Shown here piece after piece: positions 62,988 through 64,000 of a DNA stretch of 64,000 bases (the stretch's first letter is position 1; each line of letters begins with the position of its first letter). A model generated the notes under the pieces. That model worked only from the letters and a program-made list of their open reading frames with translations, made no database searches and was not told the DNA's origin. The DNA lies in the NCBI GenBank assembly GCA_024516035.1, contig CM044963.1:25377935-25441934 (forward strand), given 5' to 3'. A program made the position numbers and the translations under genes. Source of the stretch: Bactericera cockerelli. Lineage: Eukaryota; Arthropoda; Insecta; Hemiptera; Triozidae.

Positions 62988-64000
62988 TCAATCATCAAAT
63001 CCATACTTGGCAGGTTTCTTCACAACTCTTCCTGATGCAGTTGTGATTGTTGTATTTGCTGGAGCACTGCTAGTGGCATTAATGCCTTGTTGTACAGATG
63101 GTTGAATTGTTATAGATGGATGTGGTAGAATCTCAGGTTTCTTCACAACTCTTTCTGATGCAGTTGTGATTGTTGTATTTGCTGGAGCACTGCTAGTGGC
63201 ATTATTACCTTGTTGTACAGATGGTTGAATTGTTATAGACGGCTGTGGTATAATTTCCATTGAAGCATTGTTTCTTTGGTCACTGTGGTCATGATATGCA
63301 GAATTGCTATTAACAAATTCCCTTGATCTTATAAAGAGTCTATTTCTCCTATATATCCCATCACTACTTTCAACATTATATGATCTTGGTTCATTTCTAT
63401 TTTTGTTAATTTTACCAGTATGCCATTCTTTATCTTTTAAATCTTTTTTAAAATACACTTCATCTCCCGTTTTTAATTCAGGTAAAGGATTGCATTTTCT
63501 ATCATAGTGTTCTTTTTGTTTTTGTCGATATTGAATGAATCTTCTATCATGTTTGTATACATTTGGCTTTAAATAGTCGGGATGTTGGGGAATTTTGGTT
63601 TTCAAATTTCTTCCAAATAATAGTTGGGCCGGAGAAGGAGCATAGGGTTTTGGTGAATTTCTCTGATTTAACAATGCAATATATGGATCAGATTTATCAT
63701 GTTCACATTTCTTGAGAATGTTTTTAATAATTTTTACGGCGGATTCAGCCAAACCATTAGACTGAGAATATAATGGACTAGATGTAATATGAATGAATCC
63801 GTAGTCATGAACAAATTCCTGAAACGTTTGGGACATGAAAGAGGGTCCATTGTCGCTCACTAAACACTCTGGAATACCATTTCTTGAAAATATTTCTTTC
63901 AACTTTTTAATAATCAAACTTGATACAGTAGAGGTACCCAATGTAGCCACTTCAATGAATTTACTATAATAATCAATTACAACAAGATAAAACTGTTTGT
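62988..64000 (-). CDS. Ty3/gypsy-type integrase C-terminal part (truncated by window end)
   Basis: The frame is open from 64000 to the stop at 62988-62990. It starts within the integrase core: YLVVIDYYSKFIEV (first Asp), LVSDNGPSFMSQTF (second Asp) and SNGLAESAVKIIK (Glu), so the DDE triad is complete. After it come FGRNLKTKIPQHP and a GDEVYFKK chromodomain-side/GPY-like region (LPELKTGDEVYF, RNRLFIRSREF). The last 100 residues hold a tandem 41-residue repeat (PSITIQPSVQQG..., units at 63136-63258 and 63013-63135). Style is that of K02A2.6-like gypsy polyproteins rather than the errantivirus above. No stops seen. Confidence 0.85.
   Translation of the reverse strand, partial: KQFYLVVIDYYSKFIEVATLGTSTVSSLIIKKLKEIFSRNGIPECLVSDNGPSFMSQTFQEFVHDYGFIHITSSPLYSQSNGLAESAVKIIKNILKKCEHDKSDPYIALLNQRNSPKPYAPSPAQLLFGRNLKTKIPQHPDYLKPNVYKHDRRFIQYRQKQKEHYDRKCNPLPELKTGDEVYFKKDLKDKEWHTGKINKNRNEPRSYNVESSDGIYRRNRLFIRSREFVNSNSAYHDHSDQRNNASMEIIPQPSITIQPSVQQGNNATSSAPANTTITTASERVVKKPEILPHPSITIQPSVQQGINATSSAPANTTITTASGRVVKKPAKYGFDD
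63013..63258 (-). repeat. 123-bp tandem duplication in the integrase C-terminus
   Basis: GGTTTCTTCACAACTCTTYC begins at 63013 and 63136 on the plus strand; the units are in frame and differ at a few bases. Confidence 0.9.

Overview
The window is eukaryotic, AT-rich and dominated by transposable elements. An arthropod, most likely an insect or other hexapod, is suggested by a gypsy/errantivirus-type retroelement with an envelope gene, a piggyBac element, Polinton (Maverick) remnants, a PHD-finger pogo element and many short tRNA- and 5S-derived SINEs. I cannot name the species. No complete host gene is visible. The only host-like coding signal is a candidate 39-nt microexon at 26925-26963, so much of the window could be intron or intergenic DNA.

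Layout: 1-5.5 kb is microsatellites and SINEs. 5529-7287 is a decayed piggyBac element with TTAA flanks and 11-bp terminal repeats. 8667-9459 is a foldback element with inverted repeats of about 260 bp. 9.9-15.5 kb is AT-rich with a 21-bp minisatellite and SINE fragments. 15574-20630 is a non-LTR retrotransposon (jockey superfamily, CR1/Daphne-like) with an ORF1, an endonuclease, about 35 copies of a 21-bp repeat expanded in frame, and a reverse transcriptase. 20.6-33.7 kb is SINEs, LINE 3' ends, hairpins and polypurine/polypyrimidine tracts. 33704-37219 is a well-preserved pogo/Tigger-like transposon whose spliced transposase carries a PHD finger. 37.2-45.2 kb is further repeats, including a second 5S-derived SINE.

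45271-59515 is an errantivirus-like endogenous retrovirus whose two 226-bp LTRs look identical by eye, with TACA target duplications. It has gag, pol (protease, RT, RNase H, integrase) and env. Its gag is interrupted by a 6508-bp insertion (46835-53342) with the hallmarks of a Polinton: AGT...ACT ends and a 6-bp duplication CCCAAG. That insertion consists almost wholly of two near-identical inverted arms of 2.8 and 3.0 kb around a 662-bp core holding decayed protein-primed DNA polymerase B. It is a giant-TIR, non-autonomous Polinton nested in a young retrovirus.

59.8-60.4 kb is an R1-like LINE fragment broken by a 100-N assembly gap. The window ends inside the integrase of another Ty3-type element on the minus strand (62988 to past 64000).

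How the parts relate: most coding sequence belongs to selfish elements, several of them nested (Polinton in errantivirus, SINE in Polinton arm, SINE in pogo intron, a LINE 3' end in a 5S SINE). The SINEs would depend on LINE machinery; a 5S-headed family and a tRNA-headed family share a downstream module. A short palindromic 3'-end motif recurs at seven places and probably marks the 3' ends of a TAA-tailed LINE family.
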